Source: Istiophorus platypterus
Lineage: Eukaryota > Chordata > Actinopteri > Istiophoriformes > Istiophoridae
Assembly: GCA_016859345.1 (NCBI GenBank)
Contig: CM029124.1
Coordinates: 12,148,980-12,212,979 of the forward strand
Direction of reading: 5' to 3'
Length of the DNA stretch: 64,000 nt
In this document: positions 29,555 to 42,729 of the stretch, in pieces
Position numbering within the stretch: position 1 is the stretch's first letter
Layout of the letters: each line of letters opens with the position of its first letter
Translations under genes and position numbers: made by a program
The notes under the pieces: model-generated
Database searches by the model: none
The model's input: the letters and a program-made list of their open reading frames with translations, nothing else
Told to the model about the DNA's origin: nothing

Positions 29555-32500
29555 TTATATTGCAGAGTTGCACAATGTTGCATTGACTAGATTAAGCTGT
29601 TAAAATTCAGGTATCACATGGGTAACCCTTATCCACATTTTAGAAATTAGGCATATATCAGGCAAATTAGGCAAAACAAACAAAGTAAAATAAGACACAC
29701 ACACACACACACTGTCCCAGCCTACGTCAGGCCAAGTAGCCTACTCTCACTTGGACATTATCTTAAATCTTTTGCCAGATCCATACATAGTTGATGATCA
29801 AGGTGTTATCTGAGGCAGCATCAATGCTGCCATCAGATCCTGCTCTCAGTTACCGCCGCCTGTGTTGGTATTATAGCAGATATGTACATGTAAATCTTTA
29901 ATGCACATTCAATTGTTTTCTTGCTCCCTTGGCAGTATCTCTTGCTGGCTGTAGTATTTCATTGGAGAATAAGGTACACACTACTGATAAAACAAGCAAG
30001 AACAATTCTCAACTTGGCTGAACTCTGTTTCAACCCTAAGCTCATGGCTAGACAGGTTGGGCTTAGGTATCAGTAGGGGAGAGCGTGTAAAATCTACAGC
30101 AGAGGACAGCATCTCTTGTTTTTCTCCATGTGTGTTAACACCCTTCAAACCATATAAAAAATACTGACACACTTGCATACATTGAGTCACATCAAATGCA
30201 GCTTGCAACATGCAGCTTGCAACATTTGCCTACACTTTTACAAACAAGGCAAAATCTTAACTGCAGTGTCACATTTATCCCCAAACAAAATTGAATGCTC
30301 TCAAAGCCACACTTTTGTCCTGTATAAAATCAGGGTCTTTCTCTTCTCCAATTCAGTCATAAACACAAACTCATACTGACAGAACAAATAAAGCTGACAC
30401 TGGGGTTTCGTTCTTTTTCTTTCTAAAGGAAAAAGTGACTTAACACTAGGTGGCAGCATTGAGTTATTAGTGACAGCAGGACCTCATCCACTTCTCTGAG
30501 AGATGGTTTTGATCCTTAGACCCTCCAGTAGAAACCAAACAACAAAGGAAATTAATTGCTAATATCAGATCGGCAACTGTTTATTGAGGTGACATACTCT
30601 CATTATCATTTTAAAAACAGCTCGATTCATTCTATAAAACACGTTCAACATTAAAACACAAACTTGAGTAGGTCACCCGTAAAGAAACAACATTCTTGGG
30701 CTCAAATTGGGTTTGTCATCATTATCAGAAACTAAATGTAGCTGGTGTTGTGGAAGAACGTTGTTTACTTTAGCCCAATATGGGGACAACAGCTCTAATT
30801 GCTATGGTGTTTTGTGTATGGTCGAACTTCAGTTTTTATGATTTACCTGAGTGGGAACTTCTCATGTATAAGTCCATGCTTCTGTATGAGTGAGACAGGG
30901 AGACATAAATTAATACATGGTGACAAGAAAATTCAGATTATATTACACTAAGATTAAAAGAAAGCAAATATCTCTTGTTCGCTTTGAAGATAGAGCTATT
31001 TAATGATAAAGGGTAAAATAGTCTTTGGGGTAATCTGTCTTGCTCTCCTGCTATTTCAGGACAAACAAACATCCTGAGAAACATGGAGCCACCCAGCCGT
31101 ATGATCATTGTATAATCACATATAAACACACATACAATATGCTGAATCAATGTATACAAATGTCATTTACCATCAATAATAATAAGGACCATATTGCACC
31201 TTTAGCCTCAAGCAAAATAATTTTTAAAATATCCATTTAAGGACAAAAAAAAATACAATGGTTGAGTCGAGTGACAAAACAATATCCTTGTGATTGCTTT
31301 GTGTATGTCAGTAAAATACATGACCAAATCCTTTTACATATTTATATAAAATGTATTTAATGCAAGTTTTAATTTGGAAATGATTGTATTTCCTCTGTTT
31401 TTAGGCATAAGAACAAGACTGATATACAAATGTCTTAGAGGTATATTATTAAAACAAGAAACAATTTCAGAACTTAAAGACTAATACATTACACAGTGGT
31501 TCAAGTGGAGGAGAGACCTTAATATGTGCTAATGGTATGTTTACACATTTCTGTTTCTATATATTGGGGCACAATCAAGCATGTCATTCAACAATGTTGA
31601 GTCAGGGCACATAATGTGGATATTGTACTGGTGGCACAGATTTCCATTTTCACACAGACAGTGGGGATGGGGGGCGGGGGGTTGGCTTGGGGTGGTGTCT
31701 GAGCAAAAAAAAATTAATTTTACAATTCTCATCAGAGCCACCAAAACACTGAATGATTTACTGCCAAATTAATTACCCTTTACCTAACTTTAGACAATAA
31801 TGCTCAGAGCTGTCTGTCAGAACAGTATTATTCTAGTAACGTTCGATTTGCAGTTCAGCCAGAGTGACTTCATATTTAGTTTTTATTATATTTTCTCAGT
31901 GAATGTGTAGCATTGCATCCACATTAGAAAGGCACAGAATTATCTGGCATTTTTCAGTCGAATCACCTGTGCGGCAGAGATCGGATCAGCACATTATTTG
32001 GAGATAGAATTTGTTAAAAATTTTAAACACTTAACATATCTGTTCTAAGGCTTTACAAAAGGTGCATTTACAGAGTGAATTCAAGCACAGTGCAGTTTAA
32101 TTAATTGAAACCTTTACAATATAGGGCCTCCTTCACAATCATCGCCCATCTTTAATCAAATATAAGACTTACTGATCATTTCACCTCCCTGTGCTTGGTT
32201 TCTGAAGGTCGTTTGATTCAAAGCGTTATTGTGCACTTTTTTTTTTTTTTTTTTTACAAAAGTACAGTATTAACGACACTTGTGAAATCAAAGTTGGCCT
32301 ATGTTTTCAATTAAATTTTAGCTTTACACTTTTTTTTTTATTATCAAAGGCTGAAGGTTTGTGAGTTGAAGAGACTTGGAGCATGAGCATGAGATTAGCA
32401 GGCTGGTTGTCCAAGGGCGAGGCTGACCTGATCCAGATCCGGGCCACCTGTGTGGGCTAGCCTGCCTTCCCGTCTGCCTCCTGTCCTGTCTCCAGGAAGT

Positions 32501-35280
32501 GGTCACCAGGCAGCCCATTGCCACTTTTTTCACTGCCACAGAGTATGCAAGAGTGTAGGGTTAGACAGGACGTGCTGACCATTAAGCTTAGAGAATGTTT
32601 ATATTTTTCTCTAAATCACATTGAATAATTATATATTCAACAGAGGAACACTGGCGCAACCTTGTAAAAAAAACATAAAATTAAATGACGTTTTGTGTTG
32701 CATTTTTCCTGAAGTAAAGTTTTTGTTAGGCATAATAACTACAACAAATGGGAGTAATAAGCAGGGTGACTGAAAACACAACTGGCCCAGGTTCATCTTA
32801 GTAAAGGGGCTGTACTCCCTTGTCTTGGCCTGTGTGTCTCTGTTCAGCAGTCGATAGGTTAACCTGCTGGTGGCATCCATCTTATGTGGCCCCTCTCACA
32901 TTACCATTGATCTGAGGGAAATAAAGAGCACACGTGTTGTTATATACAGCCCAGAAAAACACCCTCTCACAGTGATGGAGTGACCAGACCAAATGTATGA
33001 AATATTGCCCCTCTGACATATTCTGTCTTCCTGTCAATAGTGCAGCTTTTGCCCACAACCAGGATCAATAGCGACTTATCTTTTCATGATAGCACATAAC
33101 AATGTTGTCTGTTGTCTTTTTCTGATATTGAAGTTCTAGTCCTGTCCCTCTGCCTTTTTAAATCATCCTTGCTGATGCTTACATTCGGATATTTCTAATC
33201 TTGTTTTTTTTTTTTTTTTTTTTTACCCCCAAAGATATAAATTGGCATGGGCCCTCAAGTCTGAGACATGGCAGTTACAAATTTACATGTTGGTTTTCTG
33301 GACGTGTCTCTGAAGCTTTTGGGGGTCTCTCATGTGTGAGACTGCTCAGTGGAGAGAAGACACCCCTCTGTAAAAACATCTGTTGTGGAAATGGCTGTCA
33401 GACTCCCTTTTGCAGGCTCCTTCTCTTCTTTGCACAAAGATTGTCATTTGTTTTGATCACTTCTGTGCGTGAAAGAATAATGATAGAAAAAAATCTGGGA
33501 AACGTACCCATGCAGATGAGCAGTCTACAGTGGGGCTGTGTTTATGTATTTATTTTAGATGGAAAGGAACATTTCTCTCTGATTTAGTGGCATCATGGTC
33601 TGTACTGTGAGACTTGTTACGTAACTATGTTATCTCATGTAAAAGTAAACTATAATGCACCGTGAGTGATACAACAAAGTAAAGTGTTTAGATATAATTT
33701 GCAATTAGCCATTTCAGTAAGCATACATTCCCTGTATATTATGACAAGCTGCTTAAAGATGATAACAAAAATATTCTAATTATTCATGATGAGGGGATCG
33801 TTATCATATATGGAAGAAGTCACTGGAAAAGAGAAACTGGCATTGTCTTTTATTATGATGATTCCCATGATTAAACTGGGAAAAATGCAGTTTCTTTTTG
33901 CATTGAAAAACAAATGTTCTCCATTCACCACCATTCTTCACCAAAGCAGGAAGTGTTTTTGGAGCACCTGTCCTGTAGTGCCACAAGGCACATCACCTCT
34001 ATGTACTCCCAGGTCGGCTGCCATTTGTCTCAGTCAAGCAGCTCTCTTGACTAGTTCCCCTTTTCCCACTGTTTATAAGTACAGTCCATGGGAAACACAA
34101 TGTAATTTCAATCCAAAATAATTCATTATTTCCAATAAAACTATAAAGGTTTTCTTCAGAAGCATTAAGCCAAGTTTTAAATAGATGATATTTCCATGCT
34201 TGCTTTTTTTTTTTACAGTGTTTTCGGATTCCCATACAGGACATTTCCTCTGTATCCCAAGACTAGTGCAGCATCAGTATTCCACCATGTTAGACATGAG
34301 GCATTTTCTCAGTTAACACACTGGCTGGAGCCAGAGTGCCACAAGAGTTTACAGTGAAAATCCCGATGTCATATTAACTCACTTTATGTTTGAGTTATAT
34401 AAATTACCTGTCTGAGTGTAACTGACATTTCACTTTTTACTGCTTCATTTAAACAAGACATGTTAACAACACAATATATGCTTTTTTGTAAAATATTTAC
34501 TTTTTTTAAACAAAATAGTGCAAACTCTAAATTAAAGAATCTAAACATTTGGTATGAGACCTGGTTTAAAAGGTGTAAAAGATTTCTAGATTCAAACGAT
34601 CCACAACAGCAAGATCCCTGCATGAGTTAATGGGATGCCTGTTTGTGATCCTATGATTTTCCTGTAGAACAGGTGAGTGTTTGAGCAGAGTGACACCTCA
34701 TAAACTAGCTGATAACCTGTTCCTGTGTCCTCTTATCTGTCTTCCAGACAATCCCTGGTCCCTGAGCATGTTGTCGTTTCCCCTCGGGCCCATTATCAGA
34801 TCCTCTCTGTAGGCTCCCAGCAGCTGCAGTTATTGTGGAAGACTCTACTTTTATAGCCTCATGATGTCTGTGACAACACTAGCTTTTATGAGTGAGTACA
34901 TGCTGTCTTGTGGTCATTGGAATGGTAGTTTCCTTTTATATCTGTTTCGACAAAGAAGCTTCCCTGTATTTTTTCTCATCAAATAAAACCTTATCAAATC
35001 TTTTTAAAATTTGTAACATGCTTAACACATTCAAATAACATATTTTTGCAAACCAGTAAAGCAATATAATAATTTCCAGCCTTTCAGTCCTTTTCTAAGT
35101 TTATTTCAAATTGTCAGCAGATAGTAGTATTGTTTGCACAAAATTTGAAAAGGGTGAATGATATATTAATAAATCTAAGATAAAATCATAAAAAAGAAAA
35201 AAGCAAAACAAAGCCTAGTGAAGAATTTAATGCTGAATACAATGTTGAGGTTATTTTCAAATATTATATCGTTAATCATC
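29555..35280. other. start of gene desert, no gene seen
   Basis: AT-rich noncoding DNA. Open frames are short and unlike known proteins. Small items within it: a (CA)n at about 29695-29712, a 14-base tandem duplication at 30197-30224, the CTCF-like site at 30444-30458, and poly-T runs near 32240 and 33205. I see no exon pairs with matching phase. Confidence 0.6.
30444..30458 (+). promoter_or_regulatory. CTCF-like motif (forward orientation)
   Basis: CACTAGGTGGCAGCA is a close fit to the CTCF core on the + strand. It lies about 1.7 kb beyond the cuedc2 promoter, at the edge of the desert. Confidence 0.45.
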
Positions 35281-35289
35281 ATTTTCCAA

Positions 35290-35620
35290 TCATGTTTCAG
35301 CGCTGATCGGCCCCTCGCTCTATCTCTGGGAAATGTGTTATCTCCCTCTGCCATTCATGTACACATTTATTGGATTCCAAGTCTCTGGGATCAATCTTTT
35401 GGCCACCAGAGGAGCATAACTAATGGCAACATTAGAATGGCTTTGTGAGAAGGACTGGCCGGATGCGGGTTAACCAAGCAGGAAATAATCTAGGATTTTA
35501 TATCCTGCATGAATGGCCATAGGATATGCTGAGAATAAATTAATCTCCCCAAAATTTTAGCAGTGAGGTTATCTTTTGAATGAAACAGTTTCAGAGGGGT
35601 GGATGGTTTATTTGGCTGAT
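35290..35620. promoter_or_regulatory. candidate desert enhancer block 1
   Basis: Non-repetitive block with balanced base composition between AT-rich flanks. Motifs include ACTAATGG, GGGATCAATC, AAATTAATCTC and TTATTTGGCTG. No coding frame of note. The enhancer call is inference from texture. Confidence 0.4.
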
Positions 35621-35639
35621 TTTTTTTTTTTTATCTGGG

Positions 35640-36130
35640 GGAGGAGGGGGTGGAGTTGCTCCCCGCTTGCACACGCGGAATTTCTTGGCAGATAATGACC
35701 GTCATCTTAATGCTCTGCCAGGGTCAGACTATCTATTCTGTCTCTGACCACAGGTCTAGACGGCCTTCCTCTGGAAACCCCTTTTCCCCTTTCCTTTTAA
35801 AGACCCACTTCTATTTTCCTGTTGTGCCCAAACAAGGATTTTATAAAACGGGTGACATCGCCACACAAGCTGTCTGCCGAATCCCCTTTAATTAAAGTGA
35901 CGTTTAAAGCCTTCCTCAGACACTAATAAACCCCCTCTCCATTAAGATCCTCCTAATTACTGTGTGCAAAGGAAAGAGGGACACACACAGACAGACAGTG
36001 TGGAGGTAAGCCTGCTGGCATTTGGCCCCATAAGCTGAGCGCCACACAAAAGAAAATGTCCCCTGGGTTACCCATCCTACCAGACAGATTCCTTTTTTTT
36101 TCAACATCGCTCCCCCTCTTCTGTTTTCTT
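35640..36130. promoter_or_regulatory. candidate desert enhancer block 2 (shared motif and palindrome)
   Basis: Dense, non-repetitive block. It has the split motif TTGTGCCCAAACAAG + TTTTATAAA (35822-35847) that also occurs 3' of wnt8b, a perfect 12-base homeodomain-type palindrome CTTTAATTAAAG (35886-35897), and further TAAT cores (CACTAATAAAC, CCTAATTACT). This is the block in the desert I consider most likely to be a deeply conserved regulatory element. Confidence 0.5.
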
Positions 36131-36179
36131 CTTTATGAATGAAAGTATATGACATGTGCGGCTGAAAGTGTCCATTCAT

Positions 36180-38080
36180 GGAGTTGGTGGAATGTGTGAA
36201 TAAGGCATGAATGAGGCATGAATCACAGCCACCTGATTAGTCATGAAGCAGTCTTTTGACAATACCATTGTTTAAATGTGCATGGTGGAAGTGAGAGTCC
36301 TGTCATCTAAAAAAAAAAACCCCTCATTCACTCATTTGAGGCTGATTAACAAAGATAAATATTCAGTGTAAACTCAGGGATGCAGGGATTTTCTCAGAAA
36401 GCATCCACTGAATATTTTTCCTTTAGACATTTTGATATCACTTAAAACACACTTCAGAACATTAATTTTATACTATGTCGTTGCTAGTCCCATGATAGTT
36501 TGAAATGGGTTTACAGTAGCCTAAATTGATGTGGACAAGAGAATCTCATATTGTTACATGTCACACTGAGCCACAAGGAACAGAGTGTGTAGACAGTCAC
36601 TACAGCTTCAGTGGCAGAGGTCTGCCCAGAAAGGTTAAATGTGTTTGGTTCATGTCCTGGTCTGCAGATTAATGACATTAACGAAGTTTCCATTAGTGGC
36701 TGCAACTGGGGGAGACACGGGCGTCCATGCGGAAAGCCACATGACCGAGGCGGAGATAAGAGAAAATGAAATACGTCTTCGTCGAGACAGGAGGGGCCAG
36801 GAAGTGCCACTCCAAATTAGCCGCAGGCCCAGTTTGTTGTTACTTCATTAACCCAACAGCCCCGGGAAAAATAAAAAGCAGGGTCACAACCTTTAGCAAC
36901 AGGGAGGCCTGAAAATAGCAAAGAGAAACTCCATCAAACTTTGGCTGGTTGCAACTTTTGACATAATATGGAAAAGAGTTTATTAGGGGAAGTCACTGTT
37001 AAAAGGAAAATCCAGGAATCTCACCATTGTTAAATTTAAGTGAATTACCTCAAAGGGTTTTGTTTAATTTCAGATTTATATATAATAAATGTTTCAGTGT
37101 CATAGACTAAAAGAAACACCACTTTACTGTTGTTTTAATCATTTAAACCAATGTTGAAATATTCTGCAGGTTAATTACCAGCCTGTATCCTGATTTTCAT
37201 CTTTTTTATGCTAGTTTTTCCAGCTTTGTGGAATAGGAAACCATTTCTTTACAGTGTCCTGGCAAGTTGGTACAAAAGACTTAAACCAGTCCATACAGTC
37301 TAATCTTTCACTTCTTTCAAAATATCAAAAAGAAAAAAAAAAGACTAAAGCATGGTTAGGTAGTACTTCAGTTATTTTTTTAATTGATTTTTTGTTGATC
37401 AAAACAATCAAAGCTTGTGAGTAAAGTTTCATAAAGTGACAGTGAGTATTTGTTTAGGACAGATTATGCTTCTTAGTTCAGATCTGACATCATATGGGTG
37501 TCAAAATTCTCATAGTCTATGGACAATCTTTGAGAAACCTTAAACAATATTACATCAAACTATCCAACACTGTCACATCAGTCATATAAATTCATTACCA
37601 ACTTTTCATAAAATCAAAATAGAATAGGATATTACTGGATCATCAATATCAGATAATGTACACAGTGCTCTGTTGTTTGCTTTACAACATTTGGTAGTGT
37701 GCTTCAAAACAGAGCCAAGTTGTATAATGCCGTCCTTGTTGTTGTAAGATGAGATGAGCAGTGGCTCTTTATTTGCAGGCAGTGACTTTATTAGAGTCTA
37801 TGGTTACAGACCCTTGGAAGGAGGGCTATTGTATTCTCACCCCTTCTCTGGCAAACATACCTCAGCTGCTGTCTTCCTTTTTGCGCTCTTCATAAAATAC
37901 AGGCCTGATTGATTTTGCATAGAGTGGGTAGAAATTGAAAGCCATCTGTATTTCTTTTTTTTTCCTTTTTATTGATTAAAAGGAGGTAGAGTTTGTCACT
38001 TATATTTGGCGTCACGAATCTTACAAATTCAGTGTCTTAAATCTAAATTCCAAGTTTATTCCTCAAAAAGTCAGCTAAAT
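36180..38080. other. desert DNA, no gene seen
   Basis: AT-rich noncoding sequence. A GC-richer patch lies at about 36690-36850. No exon is recognised. Confidence 0.55.
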
Positions 38081-38084
38081 TACC

Positions 38085-38121
38085 TTCTCTCTCTCTCTCT
38101 GTCTCTCTCTCTCTCTCGCAA

Positions 38122-38152
<31 letters not shown>

Positions 38153-38194
38153 CGCACACACACACACGCACACACGCACACACACACGCACACA
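38085..38194. repeat. (CT)n-(CA)n compound microsatellite
   Basis: (CT)n, then (CA)n with regular CG-containing interruptions (CACGCA units). Histidine/threonine open frames arise from it. Confidence 0.95.
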
Positions 38195-38739
38195 GCTACT
38201 CAGCAACACGGATCAACAGCAGCTGACTTGGCTAGAAACTCTGTGGCACAGGTAGACAGAAGCAGGGTCCAGCGAGTGTCTACTGAGGCTGCAGACACAT
38301 CTGCCTGCTTGATTTCACCTGGTAACTGAGCATGTAGTATTTACTTCTCGGCTGAAATGCAATCAGGGGCTGGTAGCTGGCAAGGAAGCAATGAGCCTGC
38401 GATTAGGTGCAGTCACACCCCTCCTCTCTAGAAGTAAGAAAGAGTTTGAGTTGAAAAAGTGGAATGGAAAAAAAATATTGTAATATTTTGGCAACAGCAT
38501 GTGATTCAAAAAAATGATAACATATAGACATTAATAAAAATATATTAACTAAGCTACCAAAAATATTTCCCTTCCCATGTTTTTCAAAGAATAATAGTAT
38601 GTGTTTTGGCAGAACACTCAAATGTAAAACAGAAACTTTACAACTAAAGCAGAAGTTATAATTGCATTCAAGCAGGCTTCAAGGTCTATCTTACACTCAA
38701 AACATGATTAGATGTACAGGTGAGTTTCAAAATCATCAT

Positions 38740-39220
38740 TGTGAGCTGTTTCATTGCTGATGACAAGAGCCTCGTGAAATCCTAATGATACACGTAAAAG
38801 TGACACTGCTGAGGTTCCTACGGTAAAGCACTCCCCTGCGCCCGTATAAACATTTTACATGCTTGAGACAAGAGTCCCCTCTCTAATCTGGCTGAAGAAG
38901 TGTGTGGAGAGGCCCTTTATCCCACCCTGCTTTAACCGGTTGCTCACAGAAGAGCCATTTACCTCCACTAATGGGGAGTGAGCCTTTCACTGGGGCCTGT
39001 TTGCCTCTCAGCCCCCTGAAAGAAATTTCGCCAGAGAGGAGACATTAAGAAAACCAGTTAATCTGGAGCAGTCTGTCTGTGTGTGCCCAGGGAATGGACA
39101 GAGCTCCTTGGTGCCTTTTCAAGAGGCTTCTCTTTACAGCAACTATAGAAGTGTTAGATCAGCACTTTTCTCAGGCGCCCTCATGAAGACACAGTGGTTA
39201 AATTAATGAGTGGTTAGCCT
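38740..39220. promoter_or_regulatory. candidate desert enhancer block 3
   Basis: Unique-looking, balanced-composition block with CCTAATGATAC, CCACTAATGGGGAG, TTAACCGGTT and AAATTAATGAG. No protein-like frame. Inference only. Confidence 0.4.
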
Positions 39221-39514
39221 TTTTGGTCATTGTTTATTGAGTTTGAAAGCTTCAAAATGTTACTGATTCAATAGATGTACTGCACAACATTAATCATTTA
39301 CTGTATTTTGTGTGTTTGTTTCTCTATTCCTTTGGAAAAAACCTTATCACAGGACCCTTCAAATTTTGGAAGAGTCAAGTATTGAAGTAACATGACAAAT
39401 CATGTTCACCATCTTAGCTTATTTTTATGTTTATATGCTAAAATTTGCCAATTAGTACTAAATGCAAAGTACAGCTGAGGCTGTTGGGAATATCATTAGT
39501 ATGTACCAATTTAC

Positions 39515-39785
39515 CTGATAATGGTGCTGGATGAATGGTTGTGGGATCACCCAAGTCATTATAAACATCTTGAGGGAAATGTAAATGTGTGGCCCATGAA
39601 TCCATCCTGTAGTTGTCAAATTGTTTCACGAAAACAAAAAATGTCAACCTGCTGGTGGCGCTAGAGGAAAAGCCACAGGATCACCAAAGTCATTAGAAAC
39701 CTTCATCTGGGGACCATGGATCTCTCCAAATTTTAAATGCAATCATTCCAGTATTTGCTGAGATATCTGGACCAAATGACACTGC
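39515..39785 (-). repeat. teleost dispersed repeat with two internal units
   Basis: Two degenerate related units: GATCACCCAAGTCATTATAAAC (39546 on) and GATCACCAAAGTCATTAGAAAC (39680 on), each with a CCATGAATCC or CCATGGATCT word after it. I recognise this as a common fish repeat (reverse strand here, containing GTCCAGATATCTCAGCAAAT). Between the units is CTGGTGGCGCTAGAGG. Confidence 0.65.
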
Positions 39786-39789
39786 CCTC

Positions 39790-41140
39790 TCAGCCAAAAA
39801 CCTCATTTAACCAGAAATTCGTTTCAGACACCATATTTGTAATAAGACACAAAATAATGCTGCCACACTAACCAAATATTGCACAAACAAACAAGGAACA
39901 AAATGGATTCTTTCTCTTTTACCTCTATGGTGTTCAATTCTACTGTGGTCTATAAAGAGAAAGCAAATTAGGGATTTTAGAGCAGCAAGTAACTCACTGA
40001 ATATGACAATAAGGTCTCTCTCTCTCCCTAAAAGGAACCTGAGGAAAGAGCTGTACCAGAAGGAACAGAAGCCCTACCACAATCACCACCAAGTCAGTGT
40101 TACTTACCTTTGTTTGTGACAGTGGGGGCTCTTAACCCACAGACACTTAGTCTCTACTGACCATTTATGGAGCAATCCTGCCGTGGCAGGAGAGCTACAC
40201 CAAGGTCATCAGTGGCTGCAACAAGAGTGACCTGTCGTTAAAGACAGGACAAATAAACAGGGGAGGAACTCTGGAGAATGGGGTTAATCAGGTAGGTAGC
40301 CACAATGGCAGGTGGCTGGCAGGTTAGGATGAGCGGGAAAAAGTGGGCAGGCTGGGTGTAGGATGAAAGGAATTTTAGTGAAATTCGGCATTACGGGAAG
40401 ATGATTCAGTTGGGAGAATCAAAAATGCACGATAAGATGCATACCCTAACACACACTAATGCACGCATAAAACAGACACACAAATGTGTCATACAGGGGC
40501 ATGCATTTAAAATGCAGACACACACAAGAAAACACACACCCAAACACACAGTCACTTGTGTTTCAATGGGTACGACAGATGCCGTATGGACCTCTGAATC
40601 CTCAGTGGTAAAGGAGGGCCCCGAGGGTCTCTGCCGTCTTACAGTACACCAAGGATCAGCTGTGACACAGTGACACTGATCCCCTCATGTTACACACAAT
40701 GCTGTCCTAACACCACTGTGTGTGCAAGTGTTTGTGTGTGTGTGTGTTGTGGGATTTCATCATATCAAATATACAAAAGCAGATTTATTCATGTCGGTAG
40801 TATGACATTGCCTGCCATAGTAATGTCCTGTTACTTTTTGTTGCTTCAAAACAGCAGTTTTAAGAAATAAATGCATCAAAATAATTTTTTTTGTATGAAA
40901 ATGTTTCCAGATGATCTGGGCAGTGTCTGTACAAACAGTGGGAAAGCTGGGAATTGTTGTGGGTTGTACTGCTCACGTTTGACCAGTTGAGGCCATGCTT
41001 TCCTCAGGGTGAGCAGAGTCTGTCACCAGCCTCAATATATACTGTTGCTCTGGCCCACTTCTCTCCTCACGAAGAAGCTGTGTATGTGGGTCACAGGAAG
41101 CACTTGAGCAATCATCATACAATCTATACATTTTTGGTAG
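39790..41140. other. desert DNA, no gene seen
   Basis: Mixed-composition noncoding DNA with short CA/TG-rich stretches near 40440-40560 and 40715-40750. No exon is recognised. Confidence 0.5.
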
Positions 41141-41141
41141 C

Positions 41142-41312
41142 AGTGGAAAGTAGAAAGGTACATCAGGTTCCTCAAGTTCTTTATCAATTGTTGAGTTAAT
41201 TATTTTTTTTTACTTGAGTACTACTATTGCGTCTTTTGTGTCTCTTCTTTTACATTTCAATGATTTTTTTTCTCCTCTGTGTTTAAAGTTAATAGTTGCT
41301 TTGTAGAATATA
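41142..41312 (+). repeat. teleost dispersed repeat fragment (same family as 12.1 kb)
   Basis: GTGGAAAGTAGAAAGGTACAT, TTTACTTGAGTACTACTA and TTTACATTTCAATGATTTT match the short repeat seen in reverse at 12076-12163. Degenerate and incomplete. Confidence 0.55.
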
Positions 41313-41789
41313 GTTTTATCTGAAAAACCTACTCTAAGCTGGGCTTGGAAAATTAGATGGCTTGCACCTTAAAATACCTTATGCAGTGCATAAATGCATA
41401 AATAATTTAACAATCCAAAAGGAGCCATTCTTCAGAGGGTGTAATTTTCCTTACAGTGAGTGTTTCTAATATTGTATTGTTAATTTGACTCGGGATAAGG
41501 ATTTAGTAATGTTTTTCACTCCTGTCCTATCATAAAGAAAGAAATCAATCCAACAAATAAGAATCTGTGAGGAAAAAAATTTAAACGAAACTTTAAAATC
41601 AGAGTAATCACTAAATTTTAACCGGAATTGAATGGTTCTGATTTGTTATGACCATTGGAGTATTAGTCATTTCCGCAGCTTCAAATAAATAGGTTTAAAG
41701 AACGAACATACTTCAAACTCAGTTTTTATAAGACATATGTACATGACATATTTATTAATGACATATATAAAACTGCCTATATGTTGGAA

Positions 41790-42110
41790 AGTGATACTGA
41801 GTTGAAGTTTGCCTGTCGTCCAGCAGTGGTGTTCCATGTGTAAACCCTCTCCACTGAAAACCACCATGGCCTTCTCATATAAATTAAAACCATGGAGATG
41901 TGTGGCCTGTGAAAGGGATATGCTCACCCTGCTAGTGGGCTCAGAGACGCTTCTTTGTTTTCTGGCATGTCTCACATACTTTCAGAGGCCAGATAAGCCC
42001 CAGCGCCATGAAACACCGCTTTATGCTTGGCCTTGGAAACATCCCAGAGAGGGCCAAGTGGACTCCGAGGAGAGACCGGTCAGTCAGCAGGTAATATGTT
42101 CTTAGTGTTG
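41790..42110. promoter_or_regulatory. candidate desert enhancer block 4
   Basis: Balanced, non-repetitive block. A 98-codon open frame crosses it (41809-42105), but the peptide is unlike any family I know and no partner exon is seen. A regulatory role is more likely than coding, with low certainty. Confidence 0.3.
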
Positions 42111-42729
42111 CATCTTATTAAAGGGCCAGGTACACATGTGAGCCCTGGTAATGTAGTTCTGAAGTATTTAAGTACGCACTGAAAAATATTCAGATAACCA
42201 AACTTCAAGTTTAATATTTCTCCCTCCAACTCCTTCACTGTCATTCATTTTTCTTTTATTTCCATCTGTCTCTGAGGAGAAGGGATAAACTGGGATGGTG
42301 AAAGGCAAGGAAGGGGGTGGGAGTAGCGGGGCAGGAGGGTAAGGAGGTGGGGGTTTGGCTGTTTCCTAAAATCGGATTAGCAGCTACTCTACACTTCGAT
42401 TGCAGGGACCGGGGCTTTAGTTTAGCCCAGCTCAAGACCACCCAACAGGTAAACAGGTACATTACTCTGGAGCAAAAAGTAAAGTGAATGCTGGGAGGAT
42501 AGAGGATAGAAATACTCATGAGAGATGGATAGAGAGTGAGTACTACTTGGCAGGTTAGTGAAAGTGGATTTTTTTTCATTGTGGTTAATCTGAAATTAAT
42601 TCCAAAAACTTCTTGATGAAGCAGTGGAAATTTATAAATTGCAATGAAACAAATGAAAAAGTAAAAAAAAAAAAAAAATACCAAACCTTACTTACTTGAG
42701 AGATTTATTCTGAACTACCAATTTGTGAA

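Noticed and set aside
33201..33587. 128-codon plus-strand open frame
   Set aside because: Begins in a poly-T run (poly-Phe) and shows no domain or partner exon. Considered random.
35401..35415. GGCCACCAGAGGAGC as a further CTCF site
   Set aside because: It departs from the core at the invariant GGC part, so it is too weak to claim.
38085..38194. Regularly spaced CACG-interrupted repeats, considered as a CRISPR-like array
   Set aside because: It is a compound microsatellite with dinucleotide units and no spacers. The genome is vertebrate.
41809..42105. 98-codon open frame ending near a GTAATA donor-like site
   Set aside because: No acceptor-linked exon, no family resemblance and no phase-matched continuation. 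Kept only as a possible noncoding block.
42256..42684. 142-codon minus-strand open frame
   Set aside because: Driven by a pyrimidine-biased strand with a poly-A run at one end. The peptide is low complexity and matches nothing I know.
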